Source: REEB509 sp049314555 (GTDB lineage: Bacteria > Pseudomonadota > Alphaproteobacteria > Caulobacterales > Aquidulcibacteraceae). From it: a DNA stretch of 8,858 bases. Shown here piece after piece: positions 8,795 through 8,858 of this stretch. Location: positions 1 to 8,858 of the forward strand of contig JBMOEW010000068.1 of NCBI GenBank assembly GCA_049314555.1. The letters run 5' to 3'. Position numbers and translations under genes: made by a program. Numbering within the stretch: the stretch's first letter is position 1; each line of letters begins with the position of its first letter. The notes beneath the pieces are model-generated. The model did no database searches, had not been told where the DNA came from, and was given only the letters and a program-made list of their open reading frames with translations.

Positions 8795-8858
8795 TGGCTG
8801 AACCCCGCCATACCCCTGTGACATTCGTCATGGCATATCAAATGCGGTTAATTCTTAT

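Noticed and set aside
8830..8858. An ATG at 8830 on the plus strand, open to the window end (MAYQMRLIL).
   Set aside because: Only nine codons are visible, no ribosome binding site precedes it, and it lies in the upstream region of carA. It may or may not be a divergent gene; it cannot be supported.
8848..8858. TTAA at 8848-8851 as half of a CtrA site (TTAA-N7-TTAA).
   Set aside because: The second half would fall just outside the window, so it cannot be judged.

Overview
The window looks like a chromosomal segment of an alphaproteobacterium, most likely of the Rhodobacterales/Roseobacter type. The evidence is the high GC content, the gene set, and the character of RpoD, which has a long acidic non-conserved region and ends in KLRSFLDN. 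No sequence search was run, so the taxonomy is an inference.

Layout, left to right. Positions 1-1016 form an accessory stretch downstream of rpoD. On the minus strand it holds a YsnE-like GNAT acetyltransferase (484-948), then a DUF433 antitoxin (175-387) and the first 57 codons of a DUF5615 PIN-like toxin (1-171, cut by the window edge). A 28-bp sequence identical to the very end of rpoD, stop codon included, is repeated beyond the acetyltransferase (408-435 and 1017-1044), so the acetyltransferase sits between two copies of the rpoD tail. The antitoxin start codon lies in the loop of a strong inverted repeat (374-403). The toxin fragment runs into a hexanucleotide tract coding for repeated Ala-Gln.

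Positions 1017-5070 are the core dnaG-rpoD pair on the minus strand: replication primase followed by the housekeeping sigma factor, the conserved remainder of the macromolecular-synthesis operon, here without rpsU directly upstream.

Positions 5190-6522 are a two-gene plus-strand unit reading away from dnaG: a secreted SIMPL-domain (DUF541) protein and a small lipoprotein that I do not recognise. Both are envelope proteins.

Positions 6560-8736 are a minus-strand pair: carA (glutaminase subunit of carbamoyl-phosphate synthetase) followed 14 bp later by a D-2-hydroxyacid dehydrogenase of the glyoxylate/hydroxypyruvate reductase kind. A sigma-70-type promoter is visible just upstream of carA.

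Most of the window is ordinary core genome. The parts worth a second look are all in the first kilobase: the duplicated rpoD tail bracketing a single gene, the hairpin or operator on the antitoxin start, and the Ala-Gln microsatellite inside the toxin gene. I see no complete new defence or mobile system. There is no integrase, transposase, CRISPR array, tRNA or rRNA in the window.
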